Source: Actinomycetes bacterium (GTDB lineage Bacteria > Actinomycetota > Actinomycetes > Propionibacteriales > Propionibacteriaceae). Taken from it: a stretch of DNA of 64,000 nt. The stretch is taken from positions 1 through 64,000 of the forward strand of contig JAEZVO010000021.1 of NCBI GenBank assembly GCA_023443125.1, written 5' to 3'. A model generated the notes under the pieces. It searched no databases and had not been told where the DNA came from. It saw only the letters and a list, made by a program, of their open reading frames with translations. The translations under genes and the position numbers were made by a program. This document shows positions 52,962 through 62,427 of this stretch, piece by piece. How positions within the stretch are numbered: position 1 is the first letter of the stretch; the number at the start of each line of letters is the position of its first letter.

Positions 52962-53812
52962 TGGGGTTCTCGATTGCCTTCGGAATGCTCGTTGGCTTGG
53001 GTGTTTGCGTGATTGTGGCGGGGGTCATGCCGGCCCCTGTTCGGCTCGGCGACGCCCTGGCCGTGCTCGACCGCCGCCCCTCGCAACCGACCGCAGGTAC
53101 GCCATCGACGACGAATCCGCGGCGTTGGCGTCTGCCGCTCACGCAGGAACAGCAGCGTCTGCTGGCCATGCAAGACCGCGACGCCGCCGATTTCTTCACC
53201 GAGAAACTCATCCTCGCCATCGCCGGGCTGCTGCTGCCTGGGTTGTGGGTGGGGCTGCAGTTCTTGATGGGCAACTCCCCCACGCTGCTTCCGCTGTTCG
53301 TCGCTCCGCTGGGGGCGCTCGTCGGATATTTGGTGCCTGACTTGCGCCTTCGACGCGGCCAGCGCCAGCAACAACGTGCGATGCACGACGCGCTCCACAC
53401 GTTTTTTGATCTCGTGGCGCTCGAGCGCCTCGCCAACGCTTCGGCTACTCAGGCGACGCTGTCGGCCGCGGAAATCTCGGACGCCCCGCTGTTTCGTCGC
53501 ATCACTTCCGGCCTGCAGCGGGCCCGTATGGAGCAGGTGCCCCCGTGGGATGAGCTGCGTTCGGTGGCCGATGAGTGGCGCGTGCCGGAGCTCGCCGACT
53601 TCGCCGACGTCATGCAGCTCGAGGAGCAGGGGGCAGGCCTGGCCGAGGTGCTCCAGGCCCGCGTGAAGGAGCTGCGCGACGCGCATCTCACCCAGGTCAA
53701 GATCGAGGCCAACGAAGCCAGCGAGCGAATGACCTTGTGGATGACCATTCCAGCCATGTTGTTGGGGTTGGCGTTCCTCGCGCCGGCCCTGCTGAGGATC
53801 ACAGGGATGTGA
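52958..53812 (+). CDS. Tad platform membrane protein, TadC-like
   Basis: This 284-aa protein has an N-terminal helix, two central helices (LAIAGLLLPGLWVGLQFLM and a second after LPLFVAPLGALVGYLVPDL), a cytoplasmic T2SSF domain (HDALHTFFDLVALERLANAS) and a final helix. It pairs with TadB. The Glu-rich stretch ELADFADVMQLEEQGAGLAEVL matches the family. It overlaps TadB by 4 bases. Confidence 0.85.
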   Translation: MMGFSIAFGMLVGLGVCVIVAGVMPAPVRLGDALAVLDRRPSQPTAGTPSTTNPRRWRLPLTQEQQRLLAMQDRDAADFFTEKLILAIAGLLLPGLWVGLQFLMGNSPTLLPLFVAPLGALVGYLVPDLRLRRGQRQQQRAMHDALHTFFDLVALERLANASATQATLSAAEISDAPLFRRITSGLQRARMEQVPPWDELRSVADEWRVPELADFADVMQLEEQGAGLAEVLQARVKELRDAHLTQVKIEANEASERMTLWMTIPAMLLGLAFLAPALLRITGM

Positions 53813-53820
53813 TCGCCCCT

Positions 53821-53848
53821 TGTGGATAACTTTCCACAGTTATCCACA
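53821..53848. promoter_or_regulatory. Inverted DnaA-box pair / hairpin after tadC
   Basis: TGTGGATAACT (53821-53831) and AGTTATCCACA (53838-53848) are perfect inverted copies with a 6-base loop. Both contain the DnaA-box consensus. It may end part of the transcript before the pilin gene, or bind DnaA. Confidence 0.6.
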
Positions 53849-53910
53849 GCCTTGAGGAAATGTGGGAATCACCCACACCGAACTGCCACAGTGAAGATCA
53901 GGAGAACACC

Positions 53911-54084
53911 ATGAAAGCCATTCATTCACTCATCGGCCTCACCATGCAGGCCCGCACGCCCCGCGATGAGCGCGGCCTGTCGCAGTCGACGGAGAACGCC
54001 ATCCTGCTCGCCGGTGCGGCGGCTATCGCGCTCATCATCATCACCGTCATTACCGAATACGTCCGCAATAACCTCCCAAGCTAA
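53911..54084 (+). CDS. Flp-type pilin
   Basis: This 57-aa protein has a positively charged leader and the pilin-like block RGLSQSTENAILLAGAAAIA, a hydrophobic helix with the conserved Glu at its start, ending YVRNNLPS. It is the likely major subunit of the Tad pilus. AGGAGA lies 6 bases before ATG 53911. Cleavage by a prepilin peptidase is expected near the S/E positions, but no such peptidase gene is in this locus. Confidence 0.8.
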   Translation: MKAIHSLIGLTMQARTPRDERGLSQSTENAILLAGAAAIALIIITVITEYVRNNLPS

Positions 54085-54094
54085 AGGAGCCATC

Positions 54095-56770
54095 ATGAAG
54101 TGGCTGCGCGCCGCCGCATCACTCGCCCTCCTGGTGGGCGTGCTCGTCGGCGTGCCTATGCTCCTCTTCGCGAGCACCAACCCCGCTCACTTGCTGGAAG
54201 TGGATTGGGCACGCGCGCTGATGCGCCCCGACGACGGGCGCATCGTGCTCGAACTCATCGGGCTCATCGGCTGGCTGGCGTGGGCTGTATTGGCGGCGAC
54301 AATCATCGTCGAGGTGGTGGCCGTTGCCACTCGGCGCCGCATCGACGTACGACTACCGGGCACGCAGTGGTTCAGGCCTGCCATCACCGCGCTGGTCGCC
54401 GCCGTGATGCTGGCACCGGTGGGTGCCGCATCGGCAGTCCCACCCGACGCTCCAGCACCACACGCGACGGTGCACCTCCCGCAAGGCGATCCGTCGTCGG
54501 CAGCTGCCGACCGCACCTCGCCCAAGGATGCTCCACCCGCCGCTACGACGCACACCGGGCGCGAGTATGTGGTGCAGCCAGGCGACGAGTTGTGGACACT
54601 CGCCGCACAGCAGCTCGGTTCCGGAGAGCGCTGGCGCGACATCCTCGCGGTGAACCCCGGGCTCACCGCCGACGCACGCCTCCAGCCCGGCACCACGCTG
54701 CAGTTGCCACCCGACGTGCAGGTGGCGCGCGGCGATTCGCTGTGGAAGCTCGCCGCCAGGCACCTGGGCGACGGCGAACGGTGGCCGGAAATTCACGAGC
54801 TCAACGCCGATCTCATTCACAACCCCGACGAAATCGACGTCGGATGGCGCCTGCTGCTCCCCACCACCACACCCGCTGGGGAGGCTCCTGACCAACCGAC
54901 GAATCCCGACGCGGCGAGCGCGCACGCTGCCCCAGATTCGCCCGAGCCATCCAGCGCGGCGACACCTGCCCCAGCCACACCGACCCCCGCCACACCGACC
55001 CCAGCCACACCGACCCCGGCCACGTCCGCGCCCACCTCGTCCGCATCGCCTCCGCCGGCACCGGCTGCAACTCCACCGACTGCGTCCGCTCCGGCATCAG
55101 CCGCGCCCAGCTCGGAAGCGCAGCCCGCTGCGGGCACCACGGCTAACGACGCGTCGGAAGGCACCGAATCGGTGTCGGAACTCGACGAAGAATCGCACGG
55201 CCTGGTGAGTGCCATCGGCGGCATGCTCGCCAGCACTATCGTCATAGGCGTCGCGGCGCGGCGTCGGCTGCAACTGGTGGGCCGGGCGCTGGGCAGAAGG
55301 CTCGTGCCGCTCAGCCCTGAGGCCACGAAGTTCTGGACGGCACTCGCCCGCAAGGCGGAAACCTCCACCGAGGTGCCCATCGACGTCGAGCCCACGAGCG
55401 TGGTGCTCGGTTGGCGCAGCGACGCGTCGGAGGTCACCCTGGATCTGGAACAAGCCGGGGTGACGGGCCTCGTCGGGGCTACTGAGCCACAGGCAGTCGT
55501 CGGCGCCATGGTGACGAGCCTGCTGTGCGCACCGTGGTCGAGCGACGTCGAGGTGGTGCTCGTCGGCGCCGATCAGCCCTGGGCGAAGGCCATCGACGAC
55601 CCGCGCCTGCGCGAGTTCTCCGTCGACGAGGCGTGCGAGTACCTCACGACGCTGTGTGCGACGCGTCGCCTCGAACTCGGCGCGCGCCTCCTCGACGATG
55701 TACGCGCCTGCCCAGACCTCGCGCCTGCGTGGCACCCGGTGGTCGCGCTGTTCGCCGAACCCGTCACCGCATCGCAGGCGCACACCATCAAGACCGCCCT
55801 CGGGCTCGGTCGGACGGGCGTCTCCGCGGTCATCCCTGAGTGGCAAGGGAACACGCAGGTGCGGTTCGACGACGACATGGCATCGCTCGATGGCGAATGC
55901 TTCCGCCCACAGCTGCTCACCACGCCTGCCCGTCGCGCGCTCGTGGAGCTCTTCGCCGGCACGCTCGAAGACGCCACCGAACCCGCCGGATGGTGGTCGC
56001 CAGCGGCGCCACGACGCTCGTTGACCGGCCGCTTCCTCGACCCGGAACCAGAACCGCCGCTGCCGCCCGCGCCGTCGCTCGTGCTGCTGGGCGAGCCCGC
56101 GCTGGAAGGCGCCACCGGGCAGGAGCCCCGTCGAGCCCAGCAGCAGTGCATCGAGTATGCGGCGTGGCTGCTGCTGCACCCCGGTTCCACCGCCACCACC
56201 ATGTCCCGCGCCCTGTGCGTCGCGGAAGGCACACGACGCTCGAACCTCTCCCGGCTGCGCACCTGGCTCGGATGCGACGACGCCGGTCACCGCTTCCTGC
56301 CCGAGGCCTACCAGGGGCGCATCTCGCTCGATGCGCGCGTCACCTCCGACTGGCACCGCGTGCGCGCACTTATCCCAGGCCCTGTCAACGAGGCCTCAGA
56401 CCGCGCGCTGCGCCACGCCCTCACCCTGGTGTCCGGACCGCCGCTGGGCACCGCCGTCGCGCGGTGGCCCTGGGCACGCACCATCCATGACGACATGGTG
56501 GCGTTCCTCGTCGACGTGGCATGCGAGCTCACCGACCGCTGTCTTGCGGGCGGCTACTTCGACGAAGCCCTGTGGGCTCTTGAGCAGGGCCGAAGCGTCG
56601 GGCCGAACGACGACGAGCTGCGCATCCGCGCGGTGCGAGCCAGGCATCTGATGGGCGACGCCGCCGCCGTCCAAGCCGAGGTTGCCAGCCTGATCCAGAC
56701 CATCCGCGACGAGAACCGCCAAATGCAGCCCGAGCACGCCGCCGAGCTCGCGCGCATTGGTGCCGCTTAG
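54095..56770 (+). CDS. LysM membrane protein with BTAD-like C-terminal domain
   Basis: This 891-aa protein has two or three N-terminal membrane helices, then two LysM-like domains (YVVQPGDELWTLAAQQLGSG and VARGDSLWKLAARHLGDG) that bind peptidoglycan. A Pro/Ala/Thr-rich linker with repeated TPTPA units follows, then another membrane helix (GGMLASTIVIGVAA), and a large cytoplasmic region whose end resembles the bacterial transcriptional activator domain (SNLSRLRTWLG, RALRHALTLVSG). AAAGGAG lies 6 bases before ATG 54095; the long frame to 53966 is an artefact. It is the last gene of the Tad operon and may connect the pilus machine to the wall. Confidence 0.75.
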   Translation: MKWLRAAASLALLVGVLVGVPMLLFASTNPAHLLEVDWARALMRPDDGRIVLELIGLIGWLAWAVLAATIIVEVVAVATRRRIDVRLPGTQWFRPAITALVAAVMLAPVGAASAVPPDAPAPHATVHLPQGDPSSAAADRTSPKDAPPAATTHTGREYVVQPGDELWTLAAQQLGSGERWRDILAVNPGLTADARLQPGTTLQLPPDVQVARGDSLWKLAARHLGDGERWPEIHELNADLIHNPDEIDVGWRLLLPTTTPAGEAPDQPTNPDAASAHAAPDSPEPSSAATPAPATPTPATPTPATPTPATSAPTSSASPPPAPAATPPTASAPASAAPSSEAQPAAGTTANDASEGTESVSELDEESHGLVSAIGGMLASTIVIGVAARRRLQLVGRALGRRLVPLSPEATKFWTALARKAETSTEVPIDVEPTSVVLGWRSDASEVTLDLEQAGVTGLVGATEPQAVVGAMVTSLLCAPWSSDVEVVLVGADQPWAKAIDDPRLREFSVDEACEYLTTLCATRRLELGARLLDDVRACPDLAPAWHPVVALFAEPVTASQAHTIKTALGLGRTGVSAVIPEWQGNTQVRFDDDMASLDGECFRPQLLTTPARRALVELFAGTLEDATEPAGWWSPAAPRRSLTGRFLDPEPEPPLPPAPSLVLLGEPALEGATGQEPRRAQQQCIEYAAWLLLHPGSTATTMSRALCVAEGTRRSNLSRLRTWLGCDDAGHRFLPEAYQGRISLDARVTSDWHRVRALIPGPVNEASDRALRHALTLVSGPPLGTAVARWPWARTIHDDMVAFLVDVACELTDRCLAGGYFDEALWALEQGRSVGPNDDELRIRAVRARHLMGDAAAVQAEVASLIQTIRDENRQMQPEHAAELARIGAA

Positions 56771-57312
56771 CCGTAGGTGTCTCTCGGGCCGCGCCCGTCG
56801 CGCACCGACCTCGGCCCGTGCTTCCAGCTGCGCTGCGGCGGGCCGACGATATCCACCCGCTTCACCGTGCGATCACCAAGCTCACGGTTGAGCTTCGCCA
56901 GCAACTGCGAGGCGGAGTACTTCATGCCGGTGGCCCAGGCCGTCGAGTCGCACTGCACCTTGAGCACGCCGTCGCGGAAATCCACGGGCTGTGAGTGCTC
57001 GGCATTGGCGTCGCCGACGAGGTCAGCCCAGTTGCGCAGCACCGTCGACAGCGAGAGCCGTTTCGTCCAACCTCGTCGCTCCACCACCGTCTCGAACACG
57101 GACCCGATGAGTTGGGGGTCGCGGTCGTCGGGATGCGCGCCCGAGCGCTGCTGCTCGCCGGTAAACCGTCGGCGTTTCACCGGTTTGCGCGGCTCGGGAA
57201 GCGCCGGCGCATAGGGATTACCCAACACGGTGGAGCGGGCGATTTGGGCGGCGAGGTCCAGCCCGGTCGGGTCGTGCGGCACGGGCTCGTCGGTTGCGGG
57301 TTCGTCGGTCAT
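56767..57312 (-). CDS. DciA-like replication protein (DUF721)
   Basis: This 181-aa protein has an Arg-rich disordered N-terminal half and a C-terminal DUF721 domain (WADLVGDANAEHSQPVDFRDGVL, cited as its core, and TAWATGMKYSASQLLAKLN). DciA-type proteins help load the replicative helicase. ATGA overlap with recF. It is the last gene of the dnaN-recF-dciA block and converges on the Tad operon with a 4-base overlap of the two 3' ends. Confidence 0.85.
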   Translation of the reverse strand: MTDEPATDEPVPHDPTGLDLAAQIARSTVLGNPYAPALPEPRKPVKRRRFTGEQQRSGAHPDDRDPQLIGSVFETVVERRGWTKRLSLSTVLRNWADLVGDANAEHSQPVDFRDGVLKVQCDSTAWATGMKYSASQLLAKLNRELGDRTVKRVDIVGPPQRSWKHGPRSVRDGRGPRDTYG

Positions 57313-58460
57313 GACGCCTCCTCGGCGACGCTACCAGCCTCGACGCGAAACCTGCGCTCACTAGGGAACTCGGGCACATCCGAGCCCACCGCCGCAGTGA
57401 TGAGCACTTGCTCCGCATGCCCGATGGCATCAGCCAAGCGAGCACGCCGCGACGAGTCCAGCTCGGCGAACACGTCGTCGAGTACCAGCACCGGCTCGGT
57501 GCCGTCGTCGCGCACGAGCTCGAAACCCCCTAGGCGCAGCGCCAGCGCCAGCGACCACGACTCCCCATGCGACGCGTACCCCTTCGCGGGCAGCGCTCCG
57601 ATGAACAACTCGATGTCGTCGCGTTGCGGCCCGACCAGCGTCACCCCCCGTCGAAGCTCCTCGTCGCGCACCCCCTCCAACGCATCGAGAATGCGCCGCT
57701 GCAACTCCGCCTGCACATCATCGGCCTCCGAAGCCCCCGCGAGATCGACCGCCGACTTGTAGTGCGCCTCAATCTCATTGTTCACCGGGGCGATCGCGGC
57801 ATACGCGCGCTGGGCGAACGGGCGGACGTCGGCGAGCGTGTCGAGCCTGGCGTGCAACAGCTCCGCCCCGATCCGCGCGAGCTGCTCGTCCCAGATCTGC
57901 AGCGTGATGGCATCGTCACCCATGCCGGCGGCGAAACGCTTGCCCGCCATGCCCTTCAGCAACGCATTACGCTGCTTCAATACCTTGTCGAAATCCTGTT
58001 TCACCCCTGCCATGCGTGGCCACCGCGTGACGATCAATGAATCGATCCAGCGTCGTCGATCCGACGGGTCACCCCGCACGATTGCCAGATCCATGGGGGA
58101 GAACACCACCGTGCGCAGCATCCCGACGAGATCCCTCGCCCGAGGCAGCGGCCCGCGGTTGAGCCTGGCCTGATGCTGCCTGCCCCTCGCAATCTCGAGT
58201 TCAAGCAGCAGCTCGCGCTCATCATCGACGCCCGCCTGCACCCTCGCCCGCACCAGCGCCGACTCCTCCCCCGCCCGGATCAACGGCACCACGCTCGCGA
58301 CCCGATGCGAGGACGCCGTCGACAGATACTCGACCGCCTCAACCAGATTCGTCTTCCCCTGGCCATTCGAACCGACGAATACGTTCACACCCGAAGTCAG
58401 CGCAATGTTGGCTTCGGGGAAATTACGAAAATTCGTGAGTTCGAGAGCAGTGACAAACAT
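57309..58460 (-). CDS. recF: Recombination mediator RecF
   Basis: This 383-aa SMC-like ATPase has Walker A VFVGSNGQGKTNLVEAV, the N-terminal LTNFRNFPE motif and Walker B PVLVLDDVFAELDSSRR. RecF binds gapped DNA and helps load RecA. It lies in the standard place after dnaN, here with a 156-base gap, and overlaps the DciA gene. Confidence 0.96.
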   Translation of the reverse strand: MFVTALELTNFRNFPEANIALTSGVNVFVGSNGQGKTNLVEAVEYLSTASSHRVASVVPLIRAGEESALVRARVQAGVDDERELLLELEIARGRQHQARLNRGPLPRARDLVGMLRTVVFSPMDLAIVRGDPSDRRRWIDSLIVTRWPRMAGVKQDFDKVLKQRNALLKGMAGKRFAAGMGDDAITLQIWDEQLARIGAELLHARLDTLADVRPFAQRAYAAIAPVNNEIEAHYKSAVDLAGASEADDVQAELQRRILDALEGVRDEELRRGVTLVGPQRDDIELFIGALPAKGYASHGESWSLALALRLGGFELVRDDGTEPVLVLDDVFAELDSSRRARLADAIGHAEQVLITAAVGSDVPEFPSERRFRVEAGSVAEEAS

Positions 58461-58616
58461 GTGCAGCCAAGCCTAGCTGGCGCACCCACGTCGCGAACGC
58501 ACCAGCCCCAACCCCTCAATGACCGAAATCCTCCACACGCGCAATAATCGGCGAGAATCCGCCCCTCAATCGCTTCTCGTGGAGATAACGGTCAACATCT
58601 AGCCCGCACCCAGCAA

Positions 58617-59777
58617 TTAGCTGGGCAGGCGCATCAGCATGATGACGTGGCGGTAGTCGAACAGCTGCTCGCCATCCATGCTTGCCAGGCCCGTAATCAG
58701 GCAGGGCTTGCCCGGCGCGGTGAACGCAAAGTGCGCGTACGGGGCGTCGAGCGCACCGAGCGCGTCGAGCAGGTACTGCGGGTTGAAGCCGGCGGCCTCA
58801 ATCGTCTGCTCATCGCCGACGATCTCCACGCCCGCGGGGATCGCTTCCGTGCCCTGCGCCTGGTCGCCGGTGGCGGCCTCGAGGGTGACGTGATCGTCGT
58901 TGATGACCATGCGCAGCGGGGTATTGCGCTCGGCGACAAGCTTCACGCGCTTCACCGCGCCGAGCAGCTCGTCGCGGGAGACGCGGACGTTCACGGTGCC
59001 GTCGACATCCATAAGGTGCCGCACCTTCGGGAACGACTGCGACAGCAACCTCGTCGTGGCCTCGCGCTTGCCGTAGCTGCCCTCGCCGACGAAGCCCGCC
59101 AGGCCCTCACCTTCGGCCTCGGTGGTGGACAGCGAGATGGTGACCTCGTCGCCGCCCGTCATCGCCTTGGCTGTGTCGGAGAGTACCTTGCCCGGGATGA
59201 GCACGGCGCCCTCGGCGTCGGGCGTCGACGGGTTCCAGGTGATTTCCTTCAGCGCCATGCGGTAGCGGTCGGTGGCCAGCAGCGACAGTGTTTCGCCGTC
59301 GATTTCTACCCGCACGCCGGTGAACACCGACAGCAGCTCGTCGCGCCCGGCCGCCACGAACACCTGAGCGACGGCGCGCTCGAACGTGGAAGCCTCGACG
59401 GTGCCCGCCTGCGTGGGCATGTCGGGCAGGGTGGGGTACTCGTCGACCGGCAGGGTCTGCAGGGTGAAGCGTGCCGACCCGCAGGTGAGCTCGACCTTCG
59501 AGTGGTCGGCATCCAGTTCGACGGGCTTGTTCGGCAGCGAGCGCGCGATCTCAGCGAGCAGGCGCCCCGAAACGAGGACGGTGCCCTCGTCGTGCACCTG
59601 GGCGGGCAGCGCTACTTTCGCGGACGTGGTGGAATCAAAGCTTGACAGCGTCACCGCATCACCGTCGGCGCTCAGCAGCATCCCCGAGAGGATCGGTGCG
59701 GTGGGACGGTTCGGCAGGCTGCGGGCAACCCAGGCAACGGCGTCGGCCAGCGCGTCGCGCTCCACACGGATTTTCAC
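58617..59777 (-). CDS. dnaN: DNA polymerase III sliding clamp
   Basis: This 386-aa beta clamp has the typical start KIRVERDALADAVAWVARSL and the C-terminal LMPM-like end (HVIMLMRLPS). Three clamp domains of about 125 residues fit the length. It encircles DNA and binds polymerase III and other partners. GTG 59777 has GAGGAGAAG upstream. It is normally next to dnaA, but here an ABC transporter pair separates the two. Confidence 0.97.
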   Translation of the reverse strand: MKIRVERDALADAVAWVARSLPNRPTAPILSGMLLSADGDAVTLSSFDSTTSAKVALPAQVHDEGTVLVSGRLLAEIARSLPNKPVELDADHSKVELTCGSARFTLQTLPVDEYPTLPDMPTQAGTVEASTFERAVAQVFVAAGRDELLSVFTGVRVEIDGETLSLLATDRYRMALKEITWNPSTPDAEGAVLIPGKVLSDTAKAMTGGDEVTISLSTTEAEGEGLAGFVGEGSYGKREATTRLLSQSFPKVRHLMDVDGTVNVRVSRDELLGAVKRVKLVAERNTPLRMVINDDHVTLEAATGDQAQGTEAIPAGVEIVGDEQTIEAAGFNPQYLLDALGALDAPYAHFAFTAPGKPCLITGLASMDGEQLFDYRHVIMLMRLPS

Positions 59778-59853
59778 TTGCTTCTCCTCGTTCTTCCACT
59801 GGTGTAGCCCACGGCGGTCACACTCCGACGATCATATCGGCCACACCTTCTCT

Positions 59854-59869
59854 GCGGTAGCGCTACCGC
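59854..59869. terminator. 16-bp palindrome after the ABC permease stop
   Basis: GCGGTAGCGCTACCGC is a perfect palindrome beginning directly at the stop of the minus-strand ABC permease gene, before dnaN. It likely acts as a terminator. No T-run follows. Confidence 0.6.
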
Positions 59870-62421
59870 TACAGCGTCGCAATTGAATCCAGCACAGGCA
59901 GCTTCGCAGCGCGCCGCGCGGGCGAAATCGCGGCGAGCATGCCGAACACCGCAGCCACCACCAGCATGAGCACAAGCTGCAGCCACGGCACATCGAGCGT
60001 GTCGATGCCCGCATCGACGTTGGCGCGCTGCAGCACCACGCCAAACAGCAGCCCGAGCAGCACACCCAACACGGAACCCATCACCGTGACGAGCACGGAT
60101 TCGAGGGTGATCATGCGACGAATCTGCCGCCTCGTCACCCCCACCGCACGCAGCAGCCCAATCTCACGCGTGCGCTCGATCACGCTCAGCGACAGCGTGT
60201 TGATAATGCCGAGTACCGAAATCACCAACGCCAGCCCGAGCAGCCCGTACAGCAACCCGACCACCTGCTGGAACTGGTCGACGCGCTCCTGCACATACTC
60301 GTGCACGTCCGATACAGCGACGGTCTTCACCTCGTTCGTCGCGGTCAGCAATCCCTTTCGAACCTGCTCGGCGTCGGCGCCGTCGTCGGTGAACACCACG
60401 AGCTTCCTCACCACCCGCGAGTCGGCGATCTTGTCCAGCATCGCCTTATTGACGATGACCTGCGCCGGAGCATCGTCGCCCGCGATGCCCGTCACCAGGA
60501 GCTGCTGCGTGCCCACAGAGCCCGCGAGCTCGAACGTCATGCCGAGCGACAGCTGCCGATCACTGGCGAATTCCGCGGAAATCACCGCCGAATCTGGCTC
60601 GTCAGTCATGGTGCCCGCGACGATCTCCGTCGCGGTGCCCTCGAGGAGGCCACGCGGCGTGGTGCCGGCTAGCGCGACCGGTTTCTGCTCACCTGGGAAC
60701 TGCGCCTGCGCTGGCCACAGCGCCGCAACCCAATCGACACCATCGACGCCCTCCACCTGCTCGGCCAGCTTCCCGTCGAAGGGGGTCATGGTGAGAGGGG
60801 CGACGACGAAGTCACCGCGCTGATCTGCCGACAGCTGAGATTTCAGCGACGTGGTGATGCTCGCTGCAAGCACCGCGACCGTCGTGACGAGGGCCAAGCC
60901 AATCGTGAGAGTGGCCGCCGTGGCCGCCGTTCGACCCGGCTGCCGCGTGGAATTGCGCCCAGCGAGCGTGCCGACGATGCCGAACGCGCGTCTAAACACC
61001 CAGCTCGCGCACGCAATCACGGGCGCGCCCAGCCACGGCACGGCAAGCACGGCGCCGACGAGCATCGTCGCGCATCCGATACCGATCCACCACAGCGGGC
61101 CAGGCACGTCGATCCACAGCCCGCACACGATGAGCGCGATGGCAATCTCCACCATCACCACTCCGACGAGGGCAAGCGCACCGCCGTCGGGTTTCGCGCT
61201 CGAGTGGCTGGCCTCGGCGAGCGCTTCGACGGGGCGGGTGCGCGACGCCCGAACCGCCGGCACCAACGCCGCGATGGCAGTAATCACTATGCCGACGGCA
61301 TAGGACGCGACGATCGACTGCCACGTGAGCTGCGGCTGGGCCGCGCCCAGATCGACGCCAGCCGAACCCATGAGCGCCATGAGCCCCCACACCAGCAGGT
61401 ACCCGACACCGATGCCCAGCGTCGCGCCAATCACACCCATGACGATGGCTTCGAGCAGCACCGACGTGCGTACCTGCGCCCTCGTGGCGCCGATAGCGCG
61501 CAGCACCGCGAGCTCGCGGGAGCGTTGGGCGACGAGGATCGAGAACGTGTTGACGATGAGCATGGTTGCGACGAGCAACGCGATGGCGGCGAAGATCAGC
61601 AGCACCGTGTTGACGAAGCCCATGCCAGCACCCAGCGCGTTGCGGATCTCGTCGGCGAGCTTCGCACCCGTTTCGGCCTTCCAGCCCTCGGGAAGCACCT
61701 TCGACACCGCATTGGCTACGTCATTCGCATCCTTCGACTGGTCAATGCTGATCCACACTGACTGGTAGACGTCCTTGCCTTCCGCAAAGAGCTTCTGCGC
61801 TTGGTCGAGCGTGAAGAACAGATACGCCGCGCCCGCCGTCGAGCCGGAGCCGTACGTGCCGGTACCGACGAGCGTGTACTCCTGCACTCCGTCGAAGGGC
61901 GTGGCGACGCGGACCGTGTCGCCGATACTCCGCCCGGCTCGTTCAGCGGTGCCCGGGTCGATGACCACCTCGTTGTTCGCTTTCGGGGGGCGCCCGTCGA
62001 CGATGCGAGCGCTCTGTATACCGCCGACGGCGGGGGTGTCGTGCCAGTTGGCTCCAATGCCGGGGGCTCCGGGGATGCCGACGACGCGGTCGTTCGAATC
62101 CAGTACGAATACCTGGGGATGGGCTACCGAACCGACTGCCTTGCTCACCCCGTCGACGGCCTGGATCTTCTCAATGTCGGCGGGCGTCAAGGCCCGGCTG
62201 GGCTGTGCAACGTCAGCAGGAGAAGAATCGACCCCGAGATTCTCGTCGCTCACGTTCACATCGGCCACCGTGGACTGGACGATCTCGTCGAACCCACGCG
62301 AGAGCAGATTGGTGAACATCAACGAGCCGGCGATAAATGCGATGCCAAGCACAATGGACAGCGCGCTCAGCACCAGGCGGAACTTGCGCGCGAGCAGCGA
62401 CTTGAATGTGGCCTTCCACAT
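59869..62421 (-). CDS. FtsX-type ABC transporter permease
   Basis: This 850-aa protein has two copies of the MacB/FtsX architecture: a helix and a large extracellular domain, then three helices, twice. Motifs include LVATMLIVNTFSILVAQRSRELAVLRAIGATRAQV and its C-terminal equivalent LVISVLGIINTLSLSVIERTREIGLLRAVGVTRRQI (cited as blocks). It probably extracts lipids or peptides or signals across the membrane. It lies 6 bases from its ATPase gene. The pair sits between oriC and dnaN. Confidence 0.92.
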   Translation of the reverse strand: MWKATFKSLLARKFRLVLSALSIVLGIAFIAGSLMFTNLLSRGFDEIVQSTVADVNVSDENLGVDSSPADVAQPSRALTPADIEKIQAVDGVSKAVGSVAHPQVFVLDSNDRVVGIPGAPGIGANWHDTPAVGGIQSARIVDGRPPKANNEVVIDPGTAERAGRSIGDTVRVATPFDGVQEYTLVGTGTYGSGSTAGAAYLFFTLDQAQKLFAEGKDVYQSVWISIDQSKDANDVANAVSKVLPEGWKAETGAKLADEIRNALGAGMGFVNTVLLIFAAIALLVATMLIVNTFSILVAQRSRELAVLRAIGATRAQVRTSVLLEAIVMGVIGATLGIGVGYLLVWGLMALMGSAGVDLGAAQPQLTWQSIVASYAVGIVITAIAALVPAVRASRTRPVEALAEASHSSAKPDGGALALVGVVMVEIAIALIVCGLWIDVPGPLWWIGIGCATMLVGAVLAVPWLGAPVIACASWVFRRAFGIVGTLAGRNSTRQPGRTAATAATLTIGLALVTTVAVLAASITTSLKSQLSADQRGDFVVAPLTMTPFDGKLAEQVEGVDGVDWVAALWPAQAQFPGEQKPVALAGTTPRGLLEGTATEIVAGTMTDEPDSAVISAEFASDRQLSLGMTFELAGSVGTQQLLVTGIAGDDAPAQVIVNKAMLDKIADSRVVRKLVVFTDDGADAEQVRKGLLTATNEVKTVAVSDVHEYVQERVDQFQQVVGLLYGLLGLALVISVLGIINTLSLSVIERTREIGLLRAVGVTRRQIRRMITLESVLVTVMGSVLGVLLGLLFGVVLQRANVDAGIDTLDVPWLQLVLMLVVAAVFGMLAAISPARRAAKLPVLDSIATL

Positions 62422-62427
62422 GGGCGA

